Source of the DNA: an uncultured bacterium
GTDB lineage: Bacteria > Cyanobacteriota > Vampirovibrionia > Gastranaerophilales > Gastranaerophilaceae
Direction of reading: 5' to 3'
Length of the DNA stretch: 5,213 bases
Assembly: GCA_947169755.1 (NCBI GenBank)
Contig: CAMVQX010000108.1
Location: forward strand, 1-5,213
Shown: positions 1-5,196 of the stretch, one piece after another
Layout: each line of letters begins with the position of its first letter
Numbering within the stretch: position 1 is the stretch's first letter
The notes under the pieces: generated by a model
Database searches by the model: none
The model's input: the letters and a program-made list of their open reading frames with translations, nothing else
What the model was told of the DNA's origin: nothing
Made by a program: the position numbers and the translations under genes

Positions 1-71
1 TCAAAAAGTTTGTTTTTGATATCAATTGAGTGTTCTATTTTTTTGTTAAAGCAAATTGCAAAATTTTTCAT
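1..71 (-). CDS. 5' end of a gene running off the left edge; possibly NAD kinase
   Basis: An ATG (complement of 69-71) opens a frame of 23 codons with no stop before the window edge. It starts MKNFAICFNKKIEHSIDIKN. It lies 31 bases downstream of the aspartate kinase stop on the same strand, so it is probably the next gene of that operon. A short hydrophobic strand followed by Asn-Lys near the N-terminus resembles the start of many NAD kinases (hydrophobic strand, then Y/F/V-N), which phosphorylate NAD to NADP. That is a weak resemblance over about 20 residues and the decisive GGDG motif lies outside the window. No clear Shine-Dalgarno sequence precedes the ATG: the upstream bases are T-rich (ATATTTCTTTT), so the real start or the mode of initiation is uncertain. 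No terminator separates it from the kinase gene. Confidence 0.5.
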   Translation of the reverse strand, partial: MKNFAICFNKKIEHSIDIKNKLF

Positions 72-102
72 AAAAGAAATATAGCACAAAAACTTTCAAA
101 AA

Positions 103-1371
103 TTATAAGTTCGGCAAATCGCCTTTAACTTCTGCAACGACATCACTTTCAAGTTCAAAAACTTTATGCAAGGCTTGTACTGCACGTTTTGCGTCTTCTT
201 TATCAACAAGACAACTGATTTTGATTTCACTTGTGGATATCATTCTGATGTTTATTCCTTGTTGAGCTAAAGTTTCAAACATGGTTGAAGCGACCCCCGG
301 ACGATCAATCATTCCTGCGCCGACAATCGAAACTTTTGCTATATTATCATTAACCTGAATATCACCTGTCAAATTCATTTCGGATTTTAATTTGTCTAAA
401 GCACCTACTGTTTTATTCAAATCGGACAAATCTACAGTGAACGCTATGTCATTGGTATTTGATATTTTTCTTGCATAAGATTGAATAATCATATCAACAG
501 AGATATTTTCGTTTGCAAGTGTTGTAAATATTTTTGCCGCAACACCGGGTTTGTCCGGAACATCGCACACTACAATTCTTGCTTGTGATAAATCGGCAGC
601 AACACCTGCGACAGGTTTATAAATTTCCATTTTTTCAACTCCTAAAATCAATGTACCTAAATTATCAAGCTTAAAACTGCTTCTGACACGCATCGAAACG
701 TTAAATTGTTTTGCGGTTTCAACACTCCTAGGGTGCAAGACATTTGCTCCCGCATGAGCGAGTTCAAGCATTTCATCGTAAGAAATTTCATTTAATCTTG
801 AAGCGTTTGGAACAACTCTTGGATCAGTTGTATAAACACCTTCAACATCTGTATAAATGTCGCATCTTTCAGCATTTAAAGCAGCAGCCAGTGCAACAGC
901 CGAAGTATCAGAACCGCCTCTCCCGAGCGTCGTAATTTCGCCGTCTTCAGTTACGCCCTGAAATCCAGCTACAACTATGATTTTGCCTTCATCAAGACTT
1001 TTACGTAATTTATCGGTTTTTATATTTGTAATACGAGCTTTGGAATGAACGTTTTCTGTCATTATACCTATTTGCATAGCGTTATAACTTATGGCTTCAT
1101 ATCCTTGGGCTTGAATTGCCATAGCCAAAAGCGCAATAGAAACGCCTTCTCCTGTTGAAAGGAGCATATCCATTTCTCTGCTTGATGGATTTGGAGTCAA
1201 TTCTTGTGCCATTTTTACGAGGTAATCGGTTGTATGACCCATGGCAGAAACAACTACTACAACGTCATTTCCGTTTTCTTTCTCTCTGATTACTGTTTTG
1301 GCAACATTTTTTATTTTATCTGTATCGGCAACTGATGTTCCGCCGAATTTTTGAACTATTATTTTTTTCAA
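103..1371 (-). CDS. lysC: Aspartate kinase with two C-terminal ACT domains
   Basis: Aspartate kinase phosphorylates L-aspartate with ATP, the first step towards lysine (and diaminopimelate), threonine, methionine and isoleucine, in the cytoplasm. The 422-residue protein has the amino-acid kinase fold: KFGGTS at 8-13, STGE at 72-75, GFQG at 136-139, GRGGSDT at 150-156 and the nucleotide-binding stretch YTDVEGVYTTDPR at 173-185. Two ACT domains follow, at about 264-335 and 345-412; the second carries MISTSEIKIS (377-386), typical of the effector-binding region, so feedback control by lysine and/or threonine is expected. Length is normal for a two-ACT monofunctional enzyme and no homoserine dehydrogenase is fused. 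The start is TTG (complement of 1369-1371), overlapping the TGA of the upstream TPR gene as TTGA; a purine-rich GGAAAGAG lies just upstream. No in-frame ATG competes. Last complete gene of the minus-strand operon. Confidence 0.96.
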   Translation of the reverse strand: MKKIIVQKFGGTSVADTDKIKNVAKTVIREKENGNDVVVVVSAMGHTTDYLVKMAQELTPNPSSREMDMLLSTGEGVSIALLAMAIQAQGYEAISYNAMQIGIMTENVHSKARITNIKTDKLRKSLDEGKIIVVAGFQGVTEDGEITTLGRGGSDTSAVALAAALNAERCDIYTDVEGVYTTDPRVVPNASRLNEISYDEMLELAHAGANVLHPRSVETAKQFNVSMRVRSSFKLDNLGTLILGVEKMEIYKPVAGVAADLSQARIVVCDVPDKPGVAAKIFTTLANENISVDMIIQSYARKISNTNDIAFTVDLSDLNKTVGALDKLKSEMNLTGDIQVNDNIAKVSIVGAGMIDRPGVASTMFETLAQQGINIRMISTSEIKISCLVDKEDAKRAVQALHKVFELESDVVAEVKGDLPNL

Positions 1372-2858
1372 TTTTCATCTCTTTCCGGCAAAAGCTCAAT
1401 CAATTCCTGTTTCTGACCGGGGTATTCAAACAAGTCTGATCCAAGGCCCTCGATTTTTTCCGCTATCGATAAAGCTTCTTTTACATTATATTCACAAATG
1501 TTTTCTTTGACAAGTATGTAACTTGTATAAAACATTAAATTTAATAATTTGATATTATTTTCGTCGTATTTTAAAGCTTTTCTGAGTTTTCTTTGTGCTT
1601 CTGCGTAATCACAATTTTTAATAAGGTAATTAGCGTAATCTATGTATGCGGTGATATATTTGTTGTTTTGTCTTAATGCTGTTTCATAGTATTCTCTGAC
1701 TTTTGTATCTTCTTTTTTTTGTTCATAGCATTTTGCAATATAATAGCAATTTACGGCATTTTCGTCATCGCTTCTGAATATTTGCAAAGCTTTGTCAATA
1801 TTTCCGCTTTCAAATTCAATAATACCGAGTGCTTGTTTTACTGTTTTGTTTTCAGGTTCTGCCTCTATAACTTTTTGTAAAAGCGGTTGCGCTTCTTCAA
1901 ATTCTCTACGTTCCACCAGACATAATCCCAGATTGGCTATTATATCGTTATTGTTAGGATCCATTTCATAAGCTTTTAAAAGTTTTTGTTTTGCTTCAAC
2001 TGTTTTTTCAAATTTTATTAATACTTTGCCCCATTCAAGATACAAGCTTGAAACGGCAAGTCCTTTTAATTCAGCTTCTTCAAATGATTTTAGGGAATTC
2101 TCTTCATCAAGTTTTTGGGCATAAAGTTGTCCCAATAAAATGTATGCAGGAAGCATTTTGGCATTGAAAGACAGTGATTTTTTTGCGTAGTGTATAGCAT
2201 TTTCTATATCGTCTTTTAGTGCTTTTAATCTTGCGTATTCAAAAGTATTGTTTTCGTTAGGGTTTATGTTTGATAAAAATGCTAATTTATTTTCTGCTAA
2301 ATCGTACATTTTTAATTTAATTTCACAAACTGCTGACAAGAATAAAGCGGTTTGATTGTATTTGTTTAATTTTACTGCTGTTAAGAATTTTTCATGGGCT
2401 TCTGAATATTTTTTCATTTTTACAAAAGCCATACCCCAGCCGGTAAATGTGTCGGTATTGCCGGCTTGAATTCTGTTTGCGTTGTCAAAAGATTTATCTG
2501 CTTGTTCAAATTTTCCTACGGATATAAGGGCAAACCCAAGTCTTTGCCATATGTTTTTGTCGTTAGGATTCAAATCGGCCGATAGTTGATAGTGCTCAAC
2601 AGATTGTTCAAACCTCATTGTTTTTTCATAAACAAGTCCCAAATATTTGTGCACAAGCGGATCTTTTTGCGGAAGTTCAAGTGCTTCGAGGAGAATTTGT
2701 TCTGCTTTCGGAAAATTATTCACATCAATAAATTTTTTTGCCCTATTTACATAGGTCAATGTAGGTAATGATTGAACAATCGTATCTTTTTTGTATTTGT
2801 CGATTGATTTACTTATATTCAAAATTGTATTAATAAAATATTTTATTCTGTCAAACAA
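1368..2858 (-). CDS. Tetratricopeptide repeat (TPR) protein
   Basis: A 496-residue protein made almost entirely of about twelve TPR units between residues 34 and 435. Most units are 34 residues long, for example 68-101, 102-135, 136-169 and 305-338, with the usual W/Y-LG-A pattern in helix A, A/S in helix B and closing xxPNxx turns (LNPND 96-100, DPNNN 300-304, EPENK 334-338). TPR arrays are protein-binding scaffolds, so the partner cannot be told from the sequence. There is no signal peptide or membrane segment, so it is probably cytoplasmic. The first 30 residues and the last 50 lie outside the repeats. The start is TTG (complement of 2856-2858), with AGAGAGG seven bases upstream and inside the end of the phosphatase gene; the two genes overlap by 16 bases. 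Translational coupling to the phosphatase and aspartate kinase is likely, but no biochemical link between the three is evident. Confidence 0.9.
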   Translation of the reverse strand: MFDRIKYFINTILNISKSIDKYKKDTIVQSLPTLTYVNRAKKFIDVNNFPKAEQILLEALELPQKDPLVHKYLGLVYEKTMRFEQSVEHYQLSADLNPNDKNIWQRLGFALISVGKFEQADKSFDNANRIQAGNTDTFTGWGMAFVKMKKYSEAHEKFLTAVKLNKYNQTALFLSAVCEIKLKMYDLAENKLAFLSNINPNENNTFEYARLKALKDDIENAIHYAKKSLSFNAKMLPAYILLGQLYAQKLDEENSLKSFEEAELKGLAVSSLYLEWGKVLIKFEKTVEAKQKLLKAYEMDPNNNDIIANLGLCLVERREFEEAQPLLQKVIEAEPENKTVKQALGIIEFESGNIDKALQIFRSDDENAVNCYYIAKCYEQKKEDTKVREYYETALRQNNKYITAYIDYANYLIKNCDYAEAQRKLRKALKYDENNIKLLNLMFYTSYILVKENICEYNVKEALSIAEKIEGLGSDLFEYPGQKQELIELLPERDEN

Positions 2859-3319
2859 TCTGCAACCTCTCTAAAAGCCCCGTTGCCGGCTTCATTTTCG
2901 GTAATTTGAATTCCGTTAATACTCTTTAATTTTGTCGGAGCATGCGGTACGGTAATTTTGTGTTTTGCGTAATTTAAACAGTCAAAATCGTTTATATCGT
3001 CCCCGATATAAATAAATTCATCCGGTTCAAGATTATATTTTTCAATGATATTTTTTAAGACATCAATTTTTATTCTGATATCCTGATGAATTTCTGCAAT
3101 AGAAAATTTTTTTGCCAATATTTCAATGGCTGCATTTTTTTCACCGGAGATTATACCCATTTGTATGTTATTGCGCTTAAGAATTGCAAATCCCATAATA
3201 TCTTTAAAATTTATTTTTCTGGATATTATAAAATTGTCGTTTACATAAACACAGTTGTCTGTAATTATGCCATCGAAATCAGTTATAACCATTTTAATTG
3301 TTTTCGGTAATTTAAGCAT
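2843..3319 (-). CDS. KdsC-type HAD-superfamily phosphatase
   Basis: A 158-residue HAD phosphatase of the capless KdsC/YrbI type, the family that removes phosphate from 3-deoxy-manno-octulosonate 8-phosphate or related nonulosonate sugar phosphates. Motif I is DFDGIITD (14-21), with nucleophile D14 and acid/base D16; motif II is S58 in IISGE; K84 in HQDIRIK matches the motif III lysine; motif IV is GDDIND (106-111). The C-terminal GNGAFREVADCL (145-156) is the typical KdsC tail. Substrate cannot be assigned: no KdsA, KdsB, KdsD or NeuA-like gene is in the window, and members also occur fused to or beside nonulosonate cytidylyltransferases. I chose the ATG at 3319 because AAGGG lies 11 bases upstream and the protein then begins about ten residues before motif I, as is usual. 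An upstream ATG at 3373 would put translation across the promoter region. First gene of the operon; overlaps the TPR gene by 16 bases. Confidence 0.85.
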   Translation of the reverse strand: MLKLPKTIKMVITDFDGIITDNCVYVNDNFIISRKINFKDIMGFAILKRNNIQMGIISGEKNAAIEILAKKFSIAEIHQDIRIKIDVLKNIIEKYNLEPDEFIYIGDDINDFDCLNYAKHKITVPHAPTKLKSINGIQITENEAGNGAFREVADCLTE

Positions 3320-3347
3320 ATACAAAATATCCCTTATCTGGTATAAT
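3319..3347 (+). promoter_or_regulatory. Promoter of the histidine kinase gene
   Basis: A perfect TATAAT (3342-3347) is preceded by TGG, giving an extended -10 (TGnTATAAT). At 17 bases upstream is a weak -35, TATACA (3319-3324), with four of six matches; an extended -10 commonly compensates for a poor -35. The start point would be near 3354, giving a 5' leader of about 20 bases. The -35 touches the start codon of the divergent phosphatase gene. Confidence 0.6.
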
Positions 3348-3373
3348 TTTATCATAAAGAGAGGGAATTTCAA
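3346..3373 (-). promoter_or_regulatory. Promoter of the phosphatase-TPR-aspartate kinase operon
   Basis: On the minus strand TTGAAA (3373-3368) and TAAAAT (3351-3346) are separated by 16 bases; each matches five of six sigma70 consensus bases. Transcription would start near 3339, leaving a leader of about 20 bases that includes the AAGGG ribosome-binding site (3335-3331). The -35 box lies beside the Shine-Dalgarno sequence of the divergent kinase gene, and the -10 box overlaps the opposing -10 box by two bases. Prediction by eye. Confidence 0.55.
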
Positions 3374-3374
3374 A

Positions 3375-4646
3375 ATGCTGTGGTATTTGTTAAATTTAGG
3401 AATAATTATAATATTTATTGTTTTATTTATAATATCACGGCAAACGACTAAACGCTGGTCAAAAATAAACGATTATTTGGGAGTTGTTACAAATACCGTA
3501 AACTCTGTTCGCTACGGAAATCTTTCCACTAAAATTGATGAAATCTATCACCCTACATATCAAAATGTTACAGATAGTATAAACAGGATGGTTGAAACTC
3601 TTAATGACCGTGAAAAAATGATTGTTGAGTATCAGTCTGAATTGATGCGTCAGAACAAGCTTTTGGAATCAGTAATTAATTCTTTGTCAGACGGTATTTT
3701 AATTATTAATGATAAACTAAATATTTTGAGAGTTACTCCAAAGATATGTGAATGGTTTGGGGTAAAAGGTCAAGATGTAATCGGTAAAAATATTTTTGAT
3801 TATGTTCAAATAAGTGAGGAAACATCTATAAAAAAAGCTAAAAATCTTGATATATTTATAAAACATACTCCGACAAATAATTTTGTAATAAATACGATAA
3901 AGTTATCGCTTGAAGATGATAAAAAACGTTATGTAATATTGATAAAAGACGTGACAAATGAGCGTGAAATTGAAACATTAAAAGAAGATTTTGTTGCTAC
4001 ATTGACGCACGATTTGAAAGTGCCTATTGTTGCAGAATCGAATATTATAAATTTTCTGTTAGACGGAAAATTTGGGGATATAAATGATAAACAAAAAGTT
4101 GCACTTTTGAATATGAAAAACTCAAATGAAGAATTGGTCAATTTGGTTCAAATTATTTTGGAAACTTATAAAGTTAAAGAAACAGGGGTGAAACTTGTAA
4201 AAGAGAATATAATGTTAAACAAATTCATTGCCGAAGTTGCCGCTGAGACTCAACCTATTGCAAACAATGCCGGAATAACAATCTATTACAGCCTTAACAG
4301 GGATATAAATGTAATGGCTGATAAATTACAGCTGGAGAGGGTTTTAAAAAATCTTATTTCCAATGCTATTTCTCACAGCAATACAAAAGACAGAATCGAC
4401 ATTAAAACAGGTGAAATTCCAGGATATGTTACCATTTCTGTAATAGATTACGGTCAAGGGATTCCTAAAAAAGACTTGAAATTGATATTTAATAAGTATT
4501 ATTCTGCAGCAAAAAAATTCCGCAAAATCGGAACAGGTTTGGGACTTTACCTTTCTCAACAAATTGTAAAATCCCATGGCGGTGAAATCACTGTAAATAG
4601 TGAAGAAAATGTACAAACGGAATTTTGTGTAAAACTTCCGACCTAA
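3375..4646 (+). CDS. Membrane-anchored sensor histidine kinase (HAMP-like, PAS, HisKA, HATPase)
   Basis: A 423-residue two-component sensor kinase. One hydrophobic segment at residues 2-21 anchors it to the membrane with almost nothing outside, so the signal is probably cytoplasmic or membrane-borne. A degenerate HAMP-like linker (about 36-85, with RYGNLSTKI) and a short coiled coil lead to a PAS domain at about 95-195. The HisKA helix carries phosphoacceptor H212 in ATLTHDLKVPI. The ATPase domain has the N box NLISNAISHS (326-335), G1 DYGQG (358-362), F box IFNKYY (371-376) and G2 GTGLGL (386-391), so all catalytic boxes are present. The residue four after the histidine is Val (V216), not the Thr/Asn usual in HisKA kinases that also dephosphorylate their regulator. 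The ATG at 3375 is preferred because GAGGG lies nine bases upstream; the frame stays open back to 3255, but that would cross the promoter and the phosphatase gene. No response regulator is adjacent in this window. Confidence 0.92.
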   Translation: MLWYLLNLGIIIIFIVLFIISRQTTKRWSKINDYLGVVTNTVNSVRYGNLSTKIDEIYHPTYQNVTDSINRMVETLNDREKMIVEYQSELMRQNKLLESVINSLSDGILIINDKLNILRVTPKICEWFGVKGQDVIGKNIFDYVQISEETSIKKAKNLDIFIKHTPTNNFVINTIKLSLEDDKKRYVILIKDVTNEREIETLKEDFVATLTHDLKVPIVAESNIINFLLDGKFGDINDKQKVALLNMKNSNEELVNLVQIILETYKVKETGVKLVKENIMLNKFIAEVAAETQPIANNAGITIYYSLNRDINVMADKLQLERVLKNLISNAISHSNTKDRIDIKTGEIPGYVTISVIDYGQGIPKKDLKLIFNKYYSAAKKFRKIGTGLGLYLSQQIVKSHGGEITVNSEENVQTEFCVKLPT

Positions 4647-4654
4647 AAGAGTTA

Positions 4655-4683
4655 TTGACAATTGCTTATGTCTTTTTTATCAT
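4655..4683 (+). promoter_or_regulatory. Strong promoter of the tRNA-Cys / orf74 / tRNA-Val unit
   Basis: A consensus -35 TTGACA (4655-4660) and a -10 TATCAT (4678-4683, five of six matches) are spaced by the optimal 17 bases. The -35 begins nine bases after the kinase stop codon. Transcription should start at about A4690, only two bases before the mature 5' end of tRNA-Cys. No terminator is visible between the kinase gene and this promoter, so read-through from the kinase is also possible. Confidence 0.8.
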
Positions 4684-4691
4684 GGTCATAC

Positions 4692-4763
4692 GGCGACATG
4701 GCCAAGTGGTAAGGCAGGAGCCTGCAAAGCTCTTATCCCCCAGTTCGAATCTGGGTGTCGCCT
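4692..4763 (+). tRNA. tRNA-Cys (anticodon GCA)
   Basis: A complete cloverleaf. The acceptor stem GGCGACA (4692-4698) pairs fully with TGTCGCC (4756-4762). The D stem is GCC/GGC. The anticodon stem GGAGC/GCTCT (4717-4721 and 4729-4733, one G-U pair) encloses the loop CTGCAAA with anticodon GCA at 4724-4726 and a normal U33. The T arm is CCCAG-TTCGAAT-CTGGG (4739-4755). The discriminator base is U (4763), the known identity element for cysteine tRNA. CCA is not encoded: the tRNA runs directly into T-rich sequence, so CCA must be added enzymatically. Confidence 0.97.
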
Positions 4764-4768
4764 TTTTT

Positions 4769-4788
4769 AAGGAGTATGAAAGGAGTAT
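4769..4788 (+). promoter_or_regulatory. Duplicated Shine-Dalgarno sequence before orf74
   Basis: AAGGAGTAT occurs twice, at 4769-4777 and 4780-4788. The second copy places GGAG (4782-4785) six bases before the ATG at 4792, which is near-optimal. The first copy is too far from that ATG and too close (one base) to an out-of-frame ATG at 4776 that would give only 24 codons. After removal of the tRNA-Cys, the message would keep a leader of about 28 bases holding both copies. Confidence 0.7.
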
Positions 4789-4791
4789 CGT

Positions 4792-5016
4792 ATGGGAAAA
4801 ATATTTGGAATCTCAGGCTTGCCAGTATCTACAATTATGTCTCCATTTGAGCACGTAAGTTTAAGACCTGTAAGCAGGCCTCACGTAAGTGTTAAAAATG
4901 GTGCTGTTGATAACAAGTTTATTGGAGCATATCAAAGAGGTGCAAATAACAGACTTTTAGGGATTTTATACGGTCTAATAAAACAACCCGGCGGCAAAGC
5001 ACCTAAAAGGGTTTAG
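4792..5016 (+). CDS. Small basic protein of unknown function between two tRNA genes (orf74)
   Basis: A 74-residue protein that I do not recognise, starting MGKIFGISGLPVSTIMSPFE. It is strongly basic (11 Lys/Arg against one Asp and one Glu), with no signal peptide, membrane helix or Cys pair. The middle holds a short imperfect repeat, HVSLRPVSRPHVS (21-33), with VS recurring at 12, 22, 27 and 32; it ends in a Gly/Lys-rich tail (QPGGKAPKRV). A strong Shine-Dalgarno (AAAGGAG, six bases from the ATG) and the exact fit between the two tRNA genes support expression. It begins 28 bases after tRNA-Cys. Its TAG stop (5014-5016) shares its final G with the first base of tRNA-Val. It is probably co-transcribed with both tRNAs from the promoter at 4655-4683. 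A nucleic-acid-binding role would suit the charge, but this is a guess. Confidence 0.7.
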   Translation: MGKIFGISGLPVSTIMSPFEHVSLRPVSRPHVSVKNGAVDNKFIGAYQRGANNRLLGILYGLIKQPGGKAPKRV

Positions 5017-5091
5017 GACGATTAGCTCAGTTGGTAGAGCACTTGAACGACATTCAAGGGGTCACAAGTTCGAGCCTTGTATCGTCCACCA
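5016..5091 (+). tRNA. tRNA-Val (anticodon GAC) with C33
   Basis: A complete 76-base cloverleaf including encoded CCA. The acceptor stem GGACGAT (5016-5022) pairs fully with ATCGTCC (5081-5087); the discriminator is A5088 and CCA is 5089-5091. The D arm is GCTC-AGTTGGTA-GAGC (5025-5040). The anticodon stem CTTGA/TCAAG (5042-5046 and 5054-5058) encloses the loop ACGACAT with anticodon GAC at 5049-5051. The T arm is ACAAG-TTCGAGC-CTTGT (5064-5080). Position 33 (5048) is C rather than the almost invariant U; positions 32 and 38 (A and U) can pair. The first base overlaps the stop codon of orf74. No clear promoter of its own, so it probably depends on the promoter before tRNA-Cys. Confidence 0.9.
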
Positions 5092-5125
5092 TAGGCGGAA
5101 TAGAATTATCTATTCCGCCTATGGT
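5088..5125 (+). terminator. Intrinsic terminator hairpin after tRNA-Val
   Basis: A perfect 17-bp stem, 5088-5104 with 5109-5125, closed by the four-base loop ATTA (5105-5108). The stem has a GC-rich core (GGCGG / CCGCC). It is followed by ATTTTGATAT, so the U-tract is short, but the stem is very stable. The left base of the stem is the ACCA 3' end of tRNA-Val, so the tRNA end and the terminator share bases. The near-symmetry means it could also act on transcripts arriving from the right, where the flanking bases on that strand are less U-rich. Confidence 0.75.
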
Positions 5126-5143
5126 ATTTTGATATATTGTCGA

Positions 5144-5163
5144 GAACTTGTCAAAACAAGTTC
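5144..5163. repeat. Perfect 8-bp inverted repeat (hairpin)
   Basis: GAACTTGT (5144-5151) and ACAAGTTC (5156-5163) form a perfect stem with a CAAA loop. No T-run follows, so it is not a typical terminator. It is followed by a GC-rich stretch (5164-5189) that is unlike the AT-rich surroundings. May be part of an intergenic repeat or of the leader of a gene beyond the window. Confidence 0.5.
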
Positions 5164-5196
5164 GAACGCGAGGTGGCAGAGGCTGAAGCTTTTTGT

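Noticed and set aside
744..935. Plus-strand open frames opposite the aspartate kinase, and similar ones at 2586-2768 and 3086-3310
   Set aside because: All are opposite well-supported genes and have low-complexity or Cys/Phe-rich composition typical of antisense frames.
3320..3373. A longer start for the KdsC-like phosphatase at 3373
   Set aside because: It would cover the promoter elements, including its own -10 box. The ATG at 3319 has AAGGG upstream and gives the usual distance to motif I.
3255..3374. A longer start for the histidine kinase, 40 codons upstream of 3375
   Set aside because: It would lie inside the divergent phosphatase gene and over the predicted promoters. The ATG at 3375 has a good Shine-Dalgarno and is followed at once by the membrane anchor.
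4344..4661. Minus-strand open frame of 105 codons inside the kinase gene
   Set aside because: It is antisense to the conserved ATPase boxes, has no family resemblance and would be an out-of-frame shadow. The shorter antisense frame at 3929-4141 is rejected for the same reason.
4776..4850. A 24-codon upstream frame starting at the first AAGGAGTATG
   Set aside because: The Shine-Dalgarno is only one base from this ATG, too close to work, and the frame overlaps orf74 without a recognisable product.
4625..4858. Open frame of 77 codons spanning the end of the kinase gene and tRNA-Cys
   Set aside because: It runs straight through the tRNA gene and the promoter and overlaps orf74 in another frame; the tRNA evidence is far stronger.
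4907..4935. Possible internal promoter for tRNA-Val (TTGATA, 17 bases, TATCAA)
   Set aside because: The -10 matches only four of six bases and it would start transcription about 70 bases before the tRNA, inside orf74. It cannot be excluded, but chance is likely in AT-rich sequence.
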